A stretch of 64,000 bases of DNA, from positions 24,378 through 88,377 of the forward strand of contig CBFHSF010000012.1 of NCBI GenBank assembly GCA_965658445.1, read 5' to 3'. Below the pieces are notes generated by a model. It did not search any database and was not told the origin of the DNA. It worked only from the letters and a program-made list of their open reading frames with translations. Made by a program: the position numbers and the translations under genes. This DNA comes from CBFHSF01 sp965658445. Lineage in GTDB: Bacteria > Bacteroidota > Bacteroidia > Flavobacteriales > Schleiferiaceae. Of this stretch, positions 8,249-17,643 are shown in pieces (the first letter of the stretch is position 1; each line of letters starts with the position of its first letter).

Positions 8249-9240
8249 TGGCCAAGCCTTCAAGACTTCTCAATCCAGAAATTTTTCAAGGTGTTGGCAA
8301 ACACAAAAGCTATTTTGAGGGCTGGTATTTAAAGCATGTCAGCCCTGAAGAAGACTTTTCCTTTGCTCTCATCCCCGGAGTTGCTTACCAATCTGATGGA
8401 AAAGCTGAGAGCTTTATTCAATTCATCAATGGGGAAACTGCGGAGACTCATTACGTTTCACGACCCATAGGTAATTTCACCGCCGCCGAAAACCAATTTA
8501 AGGTTCGAATAGGAAATCAGCTGTTCTCTAATCATAAAATTGATGTAGACCTTCAAGAATTTGGGATTCCATTTTCTGCTAATTTGGAATATCTCGGTTT
8601 GCATCCATTAAAAAATACTTACCGCCGCCCAGGAATCATGGGATGGTACAGATATATGCCCTTTATGCAATGTTATCATGGCTTGGTCAGTCAATTCCAC
8701 ACCCTACGTGGAAAGTGCTCCTATGAGGGCAAGACCTATGATATGAATGACGGTCATGGTTACATAGAAAAGGACTGGGGACGGTCGTTTCCCAGTGCGT
8801 GGGTTTGGATGCAATCCAACAATTTCAAAAAGCAAAAAGTCTCTGTGATGTGCAGTATTGCGCATATCCCTTGGATTGGCCGGAGCTTTACGGGTTTTCT
8901 TTGTACCTTTTTATTCAAGGGTGAAATATTGATTTTCACTACCTACACTGGAGCCAAACTGGCAACTCATGAAGTTTCGGAAGGAAAGGTTCACGTGGTC
9001 CTCAGAGATCAGAAATACGAGATCTCATTACTATCCTCTCAGGCACAAGCAGGTGTCTTGAAGGCGCCAACCAATGGTTTGATGAAACGAGAAATTTTGG
9101 AATCTATCAATGGAACCATCAATGTGACTCTTACGGAAATTGCCTCGGGAGAAATTGTGTTTTCTGACGTAGGAACAAAGGCAGGCGTTGAGCTCGTGGG
9201 CGATGTAAGTGGGTTGCTCTCTGGGGAGATGCATAGTTAG
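8248..9240 (+). CDS. Tocopherol cyclase-like protein
   Basis: A 330-aa protein of the tocopherol cyclase-like family. The N-terminus has KSYFEGWYLKHVSPEEDFSFALIPG, and the middle has NDGHGYIEKDWGRSFPSAWVW, both hallmark blocks of the family (EGWY and EKDWG..FP..WVW). Related domains occur in plant tocopherol cyclase and AttH/CrtC-type proteins; the bacterial substrate is unknown, presumably a lipid or isoprenoid. No signal peptide is visible. It begins on the stop codon of the Sua5/YciO gene, so the two form an operon. Its 3' end runs into a 7-bp-periodic array. Confidence 0.85.
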   Translation: MAKPSRLLNPEIFQGVGKHKSYFEGWYLKHVSPEEDFSFALIPGVAYQSDGKAESFIQFINGETAETHYVSRPIGNFTAAENQFKVRIGNQLFSNHKIDVDLQEFGIPFSANLEYLGLHPLKNTYRRPGIMGWYRYMPFMQCYHGLVSQFHTLRGKCSYEGKTYDMNDGHGYIEKDWGRSFPSAWVWMQSNNFKKQKVSVMCSIAHIPWIGRSFTGFLCTFLFKGEILIFTTYTGAKLATHEVSEGKVHVVLRDQKYEISLLSSQAQAGVLKAPTNGLMKREILESINGTINVTLTEIASGEIVFSDVGTKAGVELVGDVSGLLSGEMHS

Positions 9241-9383
9241 GGGAAGGGAGCAGGAAGCAGGGAGCGTTGCTTACTCTCGACTAATGTCGAGATTGGGTTC
9301 AGCCCCAACTAGTGACTGGTGACTAGGGCTATTTTCCTTATTCCTACCCGTTACCTGTTACCTGTTACCTGATCCCTGATTCC
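9240..9383. repeat. Convergent spacer with facing heptad arrays and hairpins
   Basis: This spacer between two convergent genes is built from repeats. On the plus strand, just after the left gene's stop, 9246-9266 reads as three 7-mers GGGAGCA-GGAAGCA-GGGAGCG. On the minus strand, 9383-9349 reads GGAATCA-GGGATCA-GGTAACA-GGTAACA-GGTAACG; the first 23 nt of this lie inside menE and supply its last residues. Between them are two hairpins: 9275-9292 (TCTCGAC, loop TAAT, GTCGAGA) and 9293-9308 (TTGGG/CCCAA). The G-rich strand of each array is the sense strand of the gene it follows. A second spacer of the same design is at 45146-45710. Confidence 0.7.
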
Positions 9384-10473
9384 CACTCACTCCCAAAATC
9401 TCCCTCAACTCCGCTCTTTTGATTTTTCCGTTTTCCGTTCGTGGGATGGTCGAAATGGTTATGACTTTCTTGGGCTCTGAATACGGAGGATATTCCAAAT
9501 TCTCTGGAATTTCTGGTTTTGAACCGGATTCCAAAACCAAAACCACTTGACGGCCCCATTGGTTATGGGGAGCATCCGAAATGGCAAAGTTTCCGAGGAT
9601 ATGCGGGGCTAGAAGATTTTCTACGGTTTCGGGTTGAATTTTCTTTCCGCCCGAGTTGATGGTGTTGTCGGAGCGGCCCTTCCAAATAAATCGATTGGGT
9701 GAGAGCAATTCCACCACGTCATGAGTGGGCAGCGATTCGATGCCAATATGTGGAGCTGAAATGATCAATTCGTCATGGTCTGTGGTTGAAAAGGAGACGC
9801 CGTCCACTGCCGAGTAGGCCTCCTCAGAAATTTTCTTGAGGGCAATGTGACTAATGGTCTCCGTCATCCCAAAGCTTTGATAAATCTCTGAATCGACTTC
9901 TTTCAATTTCAATAAATCTGAATGAGAAAGTGGCGCGCCTCCCAATAAGACTTTTTTAATATTGGAAAGGGAATCCAATGATTCCATGGCTTGTGCGGGA
10001 ACCATGGGGACAAAGTCAAAGCCTGCCGCTAGATCCTGGTTGAGGTTGAGTTTGGGTTCGGTGATGTGCAATTCCAAACCTCCCAAGAGGGCTCTAACGA
10101 CCATCATTTGCGCTCCAATGTGCATTAAGTCCATGCACAAAAGTGTTTTGTCTTTTGGCTTTAATTCGAAAAATGCCAAAGTCTTCTCAGCGCTTGTCAT
10201 CATGAATTCCTTTTGAATCTCAATTTTCTTGGGACTTCCCGTGCTGCCTGAAGTTTGCACTTCATGGCTTTGAGAATCAGAGGTCCATGAGTTTAAAAAG
10301 AGTCGAAATCGATGGATGAGTGCGACATTTGAATCTGCAGACAGAGATTGCTTCTCACCTTTGTAAACCAAGGAGAAGTCCGGATGGATATTTTTTCTAA
10401 TATTGTTCAGCGATTCAGCCACTTTGGTATGGGGTTTGAGCCGTCCCGAAATTACAAAACACAAATCATCCAT
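9358..10473 (-). CDS. menE: o-Succinylbenzoate-CoA ligase MenE
   Basis: An AMP-forming acyl-CoA synthetase of 371 aa from ATG 10473. The P-loop TSGSTGSPK is near residue 74, the adenylation motif YQSFGMTET is central, and the C-terminal subdomain ends RTENGKIKRAEL with the catalytic Lys. The short length (no large N-terminal domain) is typical of Bacteroidota MenE. It activates o-succinylbenzoate with ATP and CoA in menaquinone synthesis. A longer reading to a GTG at 10515 would run into the signal-peptide region of the divergent receptor gene. The two start codons share the four bases CATG at 10471-10474. The last residues (NQGSGNR) are encoded by a heptad repeat. Confidence 0.9.
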   Translation of the reverse strand: MDDLCFVISGRLKPHTKVAESLNNIRKNIHPDFSLVYKGEKQSLSADSNVALIHRFRLFLNSWTSDSQSHEVQTSGSTGSPKKIEIQKEFMMTSAEKTLAFFELKPKDKTLLCMDLMHIGAQMMVVRALLGGLELHITEPKLNLNQDLAAGFDFVPMVPAQAMESLDSLSNIKKVLLGGAPLSHSDLLKLKEVDSEIYQSFGMTETISHIALKKISEEAYSAVDGVSFSTTDHDELIISAPHIGIESLPTHDVVELLSPNRFIWKGRSDNTINSGGKKIQPETVENLLAPHILGNFAISDAPHNQWGRQVVLVLESGSKPEIPENLEYPPYSEPKKVITISTIPRTENGKIKRAELREILGVSGNQGSGNR

Positions 10474-12856
10474 GAGAGGTTCTCTCTTTCTCTTTTTCTG
10501 GCTGCTATCTACCACATTAGCTGCTCAAGTTGCCAAGGTGGTGGATGCGAATACCAAGGACGCCATTGATATGGTGTACGTTTTTTCTTCGTCTCATTAT
10601 GCATTGACCGATTTAAATGGTGAAGTCAGCCTTAGCTCCTTTGGTTCTGAAGAGGTTTTGGTTTTTCAGCACCCTGGATATAAGTCTTACAAAGCTTCCA
10701 TGGAGGAGCTAAAAGCTCAAGAATATTACATCCTTCTGGAGCCATCTGTGGTGAATATTAATGAAGTGGTGGTTTCTGTAAACCGCTTCGAAACCGAATC
10801 TGAAGACATTCCCAAAACGGTAGAATTGGTGACTAAGGGAACCATACGTTTTCAAAATCCGCAGACTTCCGCTGATGTATTGAACGTATCAAAAAGCGTT
10901 TTTATTCAAAAGTCTCAACAGGGAGGAGGTTCTCCCATGATTCGTGGTTTTTCCACCAACAGAGTACTTCTCGTCGTAGATGGGGTCCGAATGAACAATG
11001 CTATTTTCCGCGAAGGAAATCTTCAAAACGTAATTTCATTGGATGCTAATTCCCTTCAACAAACTGAAATTGTACTGGGTCCTGGTGCGGTGATTTACGG
11101 ATCCGATGCCTTAGGAGGTGTTATGAACTTTACTACGCTAAAGCCTACATATTCTGCGACTGAAGACGTTCAGTGGAACGTAAATGCGGTGACTAGATAT
11201 TCTTCTGCTGCTCAGGAGAAAATGGGGCATTTTGACCTCAATGTGGGAGGGCAAAAATGGGCATGGGTAGCCAGTGCGACCTACTCTGATTACGGAGATT
11301 TAAAAATGGGGTCCTTTGGACCTTCCTCTTACCGGAGACCTGAATACCAAGATCAAATCAACGGCATAGATACCGTCTTGGTAAATGATGACGATAGGGT
11401 TCAGAAATTTTCAGGCTACTCTCAACAAAACTATTTGAGTAAAATTGGCTATAGACCCAACTCCAACTGGGAGTTTACCTTAAGCGGTCAGTATTCCATC
11501 TCTAGCGATGTTCCTCGTTACGATAGACTCTTACAATATCGCAACGGCAACCCGAGGTTTGGAGAATGGAATTACGGCCCTCAACAATGGGGAATGGCCC
11601 AGTTTCAGGCTAATCACTATTCAGCCTTTTGGTTTTACGACGCAGCTAAACTCAATGTCGCCTATCAAAATTATCAAGAGAGTCGACTTTCAAGAACATT
11701 TGGTTCACCCACTAGACGCGAGCAATATGAGGGGGTAGGCATGTTTTCTGCAAACCTTGATTTTGAGAAGCGACTTTCAGATGAGATTCAAATTTATTAC
11801 GGACTCCAATCGGTGTTTAACAATGTTTCTTCTGAAGCTCAGTTTACTGAAAATGGACAAGTGGTTCCAGGTGATCCAGGAACAAGATACCCCAATGGCT
11901 CAAGATGGAATACCCAAGGTGTTTACGTAGATGGCAAGTACGAATGGGCACCCGGTTGGATTTTGGATGGAGGCCTAAGATATACTTTGGTTCAGGCCAC
12001 GGCTACTTTTGATGATAGATTCCCATTGGACGATCCCAAGCTCAACGAAACCTGGGGTGCGCTAAATGGAATGGCAGGACTGACTCGTGTTACGAATTCG
12101 GGATATCGATTTTTCTTGAATTTCTCCACGGGATTCCGAGCTCCCAATATTGATGATTTGGGCAAGGTGTTCGATTCAGAACCAGGGCAGGTTGTGGTTC
12201 CCAACCCAGATTTAAAGCCTGAGTATTTATACGGTTTGGAATTGGGAATGGACAAAAATTGGAACGATGTATTCTCTATTCAGGCCTCAGCTTTTTACAC
12301 CTTCTTGGATGACATGATGGTGAGAAGACCCTTTGATGTTCCAGGAGTGGACAGTGTGTTGTACGATGGAGTTTGGAGTACACTTGACGCCATTCAAAAT
12401 GCTGAATCCGCACAAATTTATGGGTTTAGTGTGGGAGCAAATTATCAGATTACCAATCAATGGTCGGCACGAGCTAAATACAACTACCAAACAGGGCGGA
12501 CTGCCGACATTGAGAACTTACGTCATGTAGCCCCTTCATTTGGTTCTCTAGGTGTTCTCTTTTCTCGTGGATGGGTCAAGGCCGAAATGTACGCAGACTT
12601 TAACGGAAAACTCAACTTTGATCAATTGTCGCCCTCAGAAGTAGATAAGGCGTATTTGTATGCATCGGACGAGAACGGAAATCCGTACTCTCCCAACTGG
12701 TACACCTTAAACCTCAAAGCGTCCATAAAACTCAATCCCTACCTCACGGTTATGGGCGGAGTGGAAAATATTACCGACCAGTTGTATAGACCTTATTCTT
12801 CAGGGATTTCAGCGCCAGGAAGAAACTATTCGTTGTCCCTTCGCGCTACTTTGTAA
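10472..12856 (+). CDS. TonB-dependent receptor (CarboxypepD_reg-like plus plug)
   Basis: A 794-aa outer-membrane receptor. The signal peptide (RGSLFLFFWLLSTTLAAQ) fits a start at ATG 10472; the frame is open upstream to 10403 but that stretch is antisense to menE. After a CarboxypepD_reg-like domain (about 20-100) comes a plug domain with SPMIRGFSTNRVLLVVDGVRM and LGPGAVIYGSDALGGVMNF, and then a 22-strand-type barrel ending NYSLSLRATL. Plug wording is closest to heme/siderophore receptors, but the substrate cannot be told from sequence. It sits between menE (divergent, overlapping starts) and menC (convergent, 32 nt), splitting a menaquinone cluster. Confidence 0.9.
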   Translation: MRGSLFLFFWLLSTTLAAQVAKVVDANTKDAIDMVYVFSSSHYALTDLNGEVSLSSFGSEEVLVFQHPGYKSYKASMEELKAQEYYILLEPSVVNINEVVVSVNRFETESEDIPKTVELVTKGTIRFQNPQTSADVLNVSKSVFIQKSQQGGGSPMIRGFSTNRVLLVVDGVRMNNAIFREGNLQNVISLDANSLQQTEIVLGPGAVIYGSDALGGVMNFTTLKPTYSATEDVQWNVNAVTRYSSAAQEKMGHFDLNVGGQKWAWVASATYSDYGDLKMGSFGPSSYRRPEYQDQINGIDTVLVNDDDRVQKFSGYSQQNYLSKIGYRPNSNWEFTLSGQYSISSDVPRYDRLLQYRNGNPRFGEWNYGPQQWGMAQFQANHYSAFWFYDAAKLNVAYQNYQESRLSRTFGSPTRREQYEGVGMFSANLDFEKRLSDEIQIYYGLQSVFNNVSSEAQFTENGQVVPGDPGTRYPNGSRWNTQGVYVDGKYEWAPGWILDGGLRYTLVQATATFDDRFPLDDPKLNETWGALNGMAGLTRVTNSGYRFFLNFSTGFRAPNIDDLGKVFDSEPGQVVVPNPDLKPEYLYGLELGMDKNWNDVFSIQASAFYTFLDDMMVRRPFDVPGVDSVLYDGVWSTLDAIQNAESAQIYGFSVGANYQITNQWSARAKYNYQTGRTADIENLRHVAPSFGSLGVLFSRGWVKAEMYADFNGKLNFDQLSPSEVDKAYLYASDENGNPYSPNWYTLNLKASIKLNPYLTVMGGVENITDQLYRPYSSGISAPGRNYSLSLRATL

Positions 12857-12888
12857 TTGAAAAATCTACTGTATTGAAAACTGACTTC

Positions 12889-13935
12889 TTAGCGATTGGT
12901 GAGGACTCCTAGGTCCCAGCCTTCGGCAGAGGAATGCCAAATCCCACCGTCTCTAACTTCCAATGGTGAGTGAATGTTATTGGTGTATAGCGATCCAGTC
13001 CCCAATCCGTGGTAAATGGGATTCCCCAGAGTATATGTCCATTGGGCAAGTGCATTCAAACCAATATTTGATTCCAAAGAAGAAGTAATCCACCAACCCA
13101 TTCCGCGATCTTCGGCCATGTTAATCCAATGCTGAGAGGCTTGAATTCCTCCTAAGAGGCTTGGCTTCAAAATAATGTGTTGCGGGAAAATGGTTTCGAG
13201 TAATTCTCTTTGGTGCTCCTCGTCATATATTCCGTGAAGTTCCTCGTCCAACGCAATGGGAGTAGGGGATTCTTCACAGAGTCTTGCCATTTCCTGCCAC
13301 TGTCCTGGAGCAATGGGTTGCTCAATGGAGTGAATACCTAATTCGGCAAGCCTTTCAAGAATTTCTAAAGCGTCATGAGGATTGAAAGAACCGTTGGCAT
13401 CCACGCGCAATTCCAGAGTCATGGGATCGTATTCTCGTCTAAGATCTGTGAGGATTTCCATTTCCCGCTCAATGCCAATGGCGCCGACCTTCATTTTTAA
13501 ACACGTAAAACCCTCTTCTAGGCGAGCCTCAATTTGCTTTTTCATAAATTGGGCATCGCCCATCCAAATCAATCCATTGATGCGTTGGCCCACCTCACCA
13601 CGAGTCCATGCGGAGGGGAATAGTATTTTTTCACCACCTGCCGCCAAATCCATGTAGGCCTGTTCCAATGCAAATCGGATGCTGGGAAATTCGGTTAATT
13701 CTGCCAACAATTCACTGGGCTGCATAGAAATATTATCACAGGTCCACTGCAGTTTTTGTGTGTATTCGGGCACGTCATCGGGGCTCAAATCCTTCAGCAA
13801 TCCACACTCCCCAATCCCTTGAATACCATCGTGCTCGATGATAATGTAATACGCCATTTTTTGAGTTAACACTCCACGCGAAGTTCCCGCTGGATTCTTG
13901 AATTGAAGTAAATGTGTGGTGAAAAATGCTTTCAT
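12889..13935 (-). CDS. menC: o-Succinylbenzoate synthase MenC
   Basis: A 348-aa enolase-superfamily enzyme that dehydrates SHCHC to o-succinylbenzoate. The catalytic KxK is in CLKMKVGA, metal ligands are in LRVDANGSF and SIEQPI and ALDEEL, and the second Lys is in ILKPSLLGG. ATG 13935 (MKAFFTTHLLQFKNPAGTSRG) matches the family start; a GTG at 13962 would overlap menA. It lies 14 nt after menA, in the same minus-strand operon. The neighbour downstream is the convergent receptor gene. Confidence 0.92.
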   Translation of the reverse strand: MKAFFTTHLLQFKNPAGTSRGVLTQKMAYYIIIEHDGIQGIGECGLLKDLSPDDVPEYTQKLQWTCDNISMQPSELLAELTEFPSIRFALEQAYMDLAAGGEKILFPSAWTRGEVGQRINGLIWMGDAQFMKKQIEARLEEGFTCLKMKVGAIGIEREMEILTDLRREYDPMTLELRVDANGSFNPHDALEILERLAELGIHSIEQPIAPGQWQEMARLCEESPTPIALDEELHGIYDEEHQRELLETIFPQHIILKPSLLGGIQASQHWINMAEDRGMGWWITSSLESNIGLNALAQWTYTLGNPIYHGLGTGSLYTNNIHSPLEVRDGGIWHSSAEGWDLGVLTNR

Positions 13936-13949
13936 GAAGTAATTATTAC

Positions 13950-14861
13950 TTATCCAATCCACGCCCCAATTCCCATCAAAAGTGAGAAGATTAGGGTGCC
14001 AATGGCCAGAGGTTTTAAAAGAGTGTCGATTTTTTCAGGTTCATTGGTTTTCAAAAGAGCTGTAGTAGTGCGCACAACAATAGGTAATGCCAAAATCCAC
14101 AGGTATCCTTTCCAACCTGCCTCTGTAGAAAGACTGAATATTAGTGAACAAACCAAAGTGGCAGTCATCAAAAATAGGTGATATACCTTGGCAGGCCCTC
14201 TTCCAATTCTTGCGGGAATGGACATTTTGCCGTGTTCTACGTCCGTTTCAATGTCTCGGATGTTGTTGAGATTAAGCACTCCAACTGCCAAAAATCCAAC
14301 GGCCAATGCAGGCCAAATAACCACGAGGTCAATGGATTGAGCTTGTAAGAAATACGAGCCCAAAACGCCTGTAAATCCAAAAAACAGTAGGACAAATAAA
14401 TCCCCAAATCCTGCATATCCATAGGCTTTGTCTCCCATGGTGTAAGACATGGCAGACCAAATGGCCAATAGACCCAATGCAATAAAAAATGCCGTAAAAC
14501 CCCAATGCAATTCAGAGGTTCCCAATATGGATAAGGCGGTTCCCGACAAAAAGCTCAAAACGCCAAAAACGCGAACTGCAGATTTCATTTGATCAATGGA
14601 AATGCTACCCGAAGCAATGGCTCGCGATTCACCTTTTCTATTGGCATCTGTGCCTTTGAGGCCATCTCCTAAGTCATTGGAGAAATTGGAGAGGACTTGA
14701 TAAAACAAAGTAGTCAGCAAACAAAGTAGGGTAATTCTCCAAGAAAAATAGCCTTCAGAACCCGCTAAAAAGCTTCCCAAAAGGATACAAGAAAAAGCCA
14801 AAGGGAGGGTCCTCAGCCGAGCGGCTTTCACCCATGTCCGAAAGGTTGGAGCGTGTTGCAT
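13950..14861 (-). CDS. menA: 1,4-Dihydroxy-2-naphthoate prenyltransferase MenA
   Basis: A 303-aa UbiA-family membrane enzyme with eight or nine helices. The two Asp-rich prenyl-diphosphate motifs are visible as NFSNDLGDGLKGTDANRKG (about residues 60-78) and NLNNIRDIETDVEHGK (about 197-212). It joins DHNA to a polyprenyl chain to give demethylmenaquinone at the inner membrane. It is the first gene of a menA-menC pair. A perfect -7 box (14867-14874) ends five bases before its ATG, predicting a leaderless transcript. Confidence 0.93.
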   Translation of the reverse strand: MQHAPTFRTWVKAARLRTLPLAFSCILLGSFLAGSEGYFSWRITLLCLLTTLFYQVLSNFSNDLGDGLKGTDANRKGESRAIASGSISIDQMKSAVRVFGVLSFLSGTALSILGTSELHWGFTAFFIALGLLAIWSAMSYTMGDKAYGYAGFGDLFVLLFFGFTGVLGSYFLQAQSIDLVVIWPALAVGFLAVGVLNLNNIRDIETDVEHGKMSIPARIGRGPAKVYHLFLMTATLVCSLIFSLSTEAGWKGYLWILALPIVVRTTTALLKTNEPEKIDTLLKPLAIGTLIFSLLMGIGAWIG

Positions 14862-14866
14862 GACTA

Positions 14867-14874
14867 CAAAAGTA
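14867..14874 (-). promoter_or_regulatory. -7 promoter box of menA-menC
   Basis: The minus strand reads TACTTTTG, matching TAnnTTTG. It ends five bases upstream of the menA ATG (14861), so RNA would start at or within a base or two of the start codon. Confidence 0.6.
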
Positions 14875-14981
14875 ACTAATATGAAAGCCTTTTGAAATCA
14901 ATTTGACGAAATAAAGCGTTATACTATTCAATTATTATTGTAACTTTTATATTGGTAACCATATTACACTAACCACTTTTA

Positions 14982-17255
14982 ATGAACAGTACTTCAGTCC
15001 AAGACTTACAAGATAAGTTCTTTGAACTCATTCAGTCCGATGGGGGCGTAGTTGATATGATTCAATCTATGTCTGCAGAGGGCGTATGGTTTTGGGAAAC
15101 TTCCGCCCCTTCAAAAGTTTGGATAAACGACACCTTCTGGAAAACGCTGGAATTTCCATGTGATGAGATTAGTGATTGGAAGGACGTGATTCATCTGAAT
15201 GACCTTACCAAGGCCTCCTCCATGCTTTCTCTTGTCGGGAAGCCAGAGGACCAATGGTCCTATTCTACCACTTTGCGATTTATTGGCCATAAAGGGAATA
15301 CATTCCACCTCCGCTTTCGAGTGATGGAGGTGAAAAAAGGTGAGTACTCAACGGTTTTGGCAACCATTGCAGACGTTACTGAGTTGCTTCACGCCCAAGA
15401 GGTTCAAAGAAAAAGTAGTAAAGTCAGTAAGATTGGATTTTGGGAGGTTGATCTGGTCTACGGAACAGTCCCTCTTTGGAGTCATATAACCCATGAAATT
15501 CACGAGGTACCCCCAGGTTATGTTCCAAAACTCGATACGGCCATAAAATTTTACAAAGAAGGTGAGCACAGAGAGCGAATCACAGAACTCTTTAATCGTG
15601 CGATAGAAAAAGGTGTGCCCTTTGACGAAGAATTTATAATTGTTACCCATAAGGGCAATGAGAAGTGGGTTCGATCCATTGGAACTCCAGAGTTTTTGGA
15701 CGGTAAATGTGTCCGTGTTTATGGGACTTTTCAGGATATTCAGGAAAAGAAAGAGCAAACCGAGGAGTTAGAGAGCCAAAGGAACTTTTTGGATGACATT
15801 ATTGAAAACCTTCAAGAAGGGTTTATTCTCATAGATTCTAACGTGAGGATTACAAGAGTGAATGAGGCTTTTCAGGAGATTACAGGGTTTTCTGAAGAAG
15901 AACTCTTTTCACAAGAATATCCTTATGACTTTGTAGAAGAGGGGCGCGATGTAGATTTAAGAGCGTTTTCTTCGAAACTCTTTCAGAGTAACGAAAAGCC
16001 CTCTTTTGAAACAAAGTTTAGGCGCAAAGACGGCACCATAATACCCATTCGGGTTTCTCCCTCAGTGGTGGTCAATTCTGCGGGAGAATTGACCGGACTT
16101 TATTCAACGGTTAAAGACATATCCCAAGAAATAGCGGATAAGCAAAAGATCCAAGACTCCTTGTCCAAGCTTCAATCCATTTCAAGTGCCACTACGCAGG
16201 TGAGCATTATCGGTACGGATTCTGACGGGAAGATTACTTCGTTTAATAAAGGAGCGGTCAACCTTTTGGGGTATGCAGCCGCAGATATGATTGGGGAGCG
16301 TATTGTAAAAATTCATTTGAATTCTGAGATTTCTAAGACGGAAGGAGTGGATCCTGACTATACGCCCTTTAAAGAATTAACGGTTTTAGACTCGGAGGGT
16401 AAGCATGCGACCAAAGAATGGAATTATGTCCGCAAGGACGGTTCAGTATTCCCCGTTCAGTTGTCCATTACTCCGTTAATTGATGATGCTGGGGACCAAA
16501 TAGGTTTTCTCTTTATGGGATCGGATATTTCCAATCTCAAAAAAGTAAAAAGGGAAATTCAGGACCTATTAGGGGTTACCAAAGATCAGAATGAGCGTTT
16601 GCTCAACTTTGCTCATATCGTCTCTCATAACTTGCGCTCTCATTCCTCCAATTTCCGATTGATTTTGGATTTAATGACCATGGATTCTCCACAACTAATG
16701 CAAGACGAGTTGTTTGAGAAATTAATGGAGGCTTCTGATAATTTGAAGGAAACCATTGCTCACTTGAACGAGGTTGTTATTATGAATACCTCTACGGAGG
16801 ACAACCTTAAGAACCTTTCCGTTGTTGAGAGTTTAGAAAGAGCCTTGAAAAATGTAGAGGGTTACGCCAAGGAGAATGAAGTGCAAATTCAAACAGAGGT
16901 GCCTAAAGACCTCACAGTCTATGGAATTGCCGCCTATTTAGATAGTGTTATCCTCAATTTGATATCCAATGCCATTAAATACTCTTCGCCTTCTAGAAAA
17001 TCAAAGATTTGGGTAAAGGCCAAAAAAGTAGATTGCGGAGTTGAAATTTCTGTATCAGATAATGGGGTAGGAATTGATTTAGTTCGTCACGGCTCAAAAA
17101 TATTCGGAATGTACAAGACTTTCCACGGCAACAAAGACGCCAGGGGAGTAGGCTTGTTCATTACAAAAAACCAAGTGGAAGCCATGGGGGGGAAAATTTC
17201 TGTAAAGAGTGAACCCAACATAGGCTCAACGTTTAAAGTATTGCTGAATGGATAA
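14982..17255 (+). CDS. Multi-PAS sensor histidine kinase
   Basis: A 757-aa kinase without transmembrane segments. Four PAS/PAC units follow one another (about residues 30-135, 145-258, 265-385 and 395-520; each closes with a DI/DV segment such as GTFQDIQEKKEQ and YSTVKDISQE). The phospho-acceptor is His549 in FAHIVSHNLRSHSSNF, the HNLR type common in Bacteroidota. The ATPase domain has LISNAIKYSS (N box) and VSDNGVGIDL (G1) and ends GSTFKVLLNG. It probably senses a cytoplasmic redox, light or small-molecule signal, which I cannot specify. The gene overlaps its response regulator by 8 nt. Confidence 0.92.
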   Translation: MNSTSVQDLQDKFFELIQSDGGVVDMIQSMSAEGVWFWETSAPSKVWINDTFWKTLEFPCDEISDWKDVIHLNDLTKASSMLSLVGKPEDQWSYSTTLRFIGHKGNTFHLRFRVMEVKKGEYSTVLATIADVTELLHAQEVQRKSSKVSKIGFWEVDLVYGTVPLWSHITHEIHEVPPGYVPKLDTAIKFYKEGEHRERITELFNRAIEKGVPFDEEFIIVTHKGNEKWVRSIGTPEFLDGKCVRVYGTFQDIQEKKEQTEELESQRNFLDDIIENLQEGFILIDSNVRITRVNEAFQEITGFSEEELFSQEYPYDFVEEGRDVDLRAFSSKLFQSNEKPSFETKFRRKDGTIIPIRVSPSVVVNSAGELTGLYSTVKDISQEIADKQKIQDSLSKLQSISSATTQVSIIGTDSDGKITSFNKGAVNLLGYAAADMIGERIVKIHLNSEISKTEGVDPDYTPFKELTVLDSEGKHATKEWNYVRKDGSVFPVQLSITPLIDDAGDQIGFLFMGSDISNLKKVKREIQDLLGVTKDQNERLLNFAHIVSHNLRSHSSNFRLILDLMTMDSPQLMQDELFEKLMEASDNLKETIAHLNEVVIMNTSTEDNLKNLSVVESLERALKNVEGYAKENEVQIQTEVPKDLTVYGIAAYLDSVILNLISNAIKYSSPSRKSKIWVKAKKVDCGVEISVSDNGVGIDLVRHGSKIFGMYKTFHGNKDARGVGLFITKNQVEAMGGKISVKSEPNIGSTFKVLLNG

Positions 17256-17643
17256 TCTCTCCAAGATTTGGATTATTGACGATGACGACATTTTTACTTT
17301 TGGAGCCAAGAGAATGTTCTCTAAATCCAATGCAAACATTCAAGTGGATTCTTTCCATAGTGCTGAGGAGGCCATTGAGAAATTAGAATCCGGAAATCAA
17401 GACCCTGAATTGATATTCTTGGACATCAACATGCCCATTATGGATGGCTGGGAGTTTTTAGACGCCTACGCTGAATTGGGACCGAGAAATCACATCAAGA
17501 TCATCATGACTTCTTCCTCCATTGATCCAGAAGATCTCAAGAGAATAGAAGGACACGCATTGATTCATAGGTACTTGCAAAAACCAATCTCCATAGAGGG
17601 TATTCAAAATGCCATTAATGAAATTAGGGGTTCCAAGTCTTAG
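17248..17643 (+). CDS. Single-domain response regulator
   Basis: A 131-aa receiver domain with no output domain. The acidic pocket is IIDDDDIF near residue 10, the phospho-acceptor is Asp59 in LIFLDINMPIMDG, the conserved Thr/Ser is in KIIMTSSS, and the Lys is in RYLQKPIS. It starts inside the last codons of the upstream histidine kinase (8-nt overlap), so the two are almost surely cognate. With no DNA-binding or enzymatic domain it must act by binding another protein or pass phosphate on. No partner is visible nearby. Confidence 0.92.
   Translation: MDNLSKIWIIDDDDIFTFGAKRMFSKSNANIQVDSFHSAEEAIEKLESGNQDPELIFLDINMPIMDGWEFLDAYAELGPRNHIKIIMTSSSIDPEDLKRIEGHALIHRYLQKPISIEGIQNAINEIRGSKS

Noticed and set aside
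10474..10515. N-terminal extension of menE to a GTG at 10515
   Set aside because: It would be antisense to the receptor's signal peptide and adds a Lys/Arg-rich stretch not typical of MenE; ATG 10473 is sufficient.
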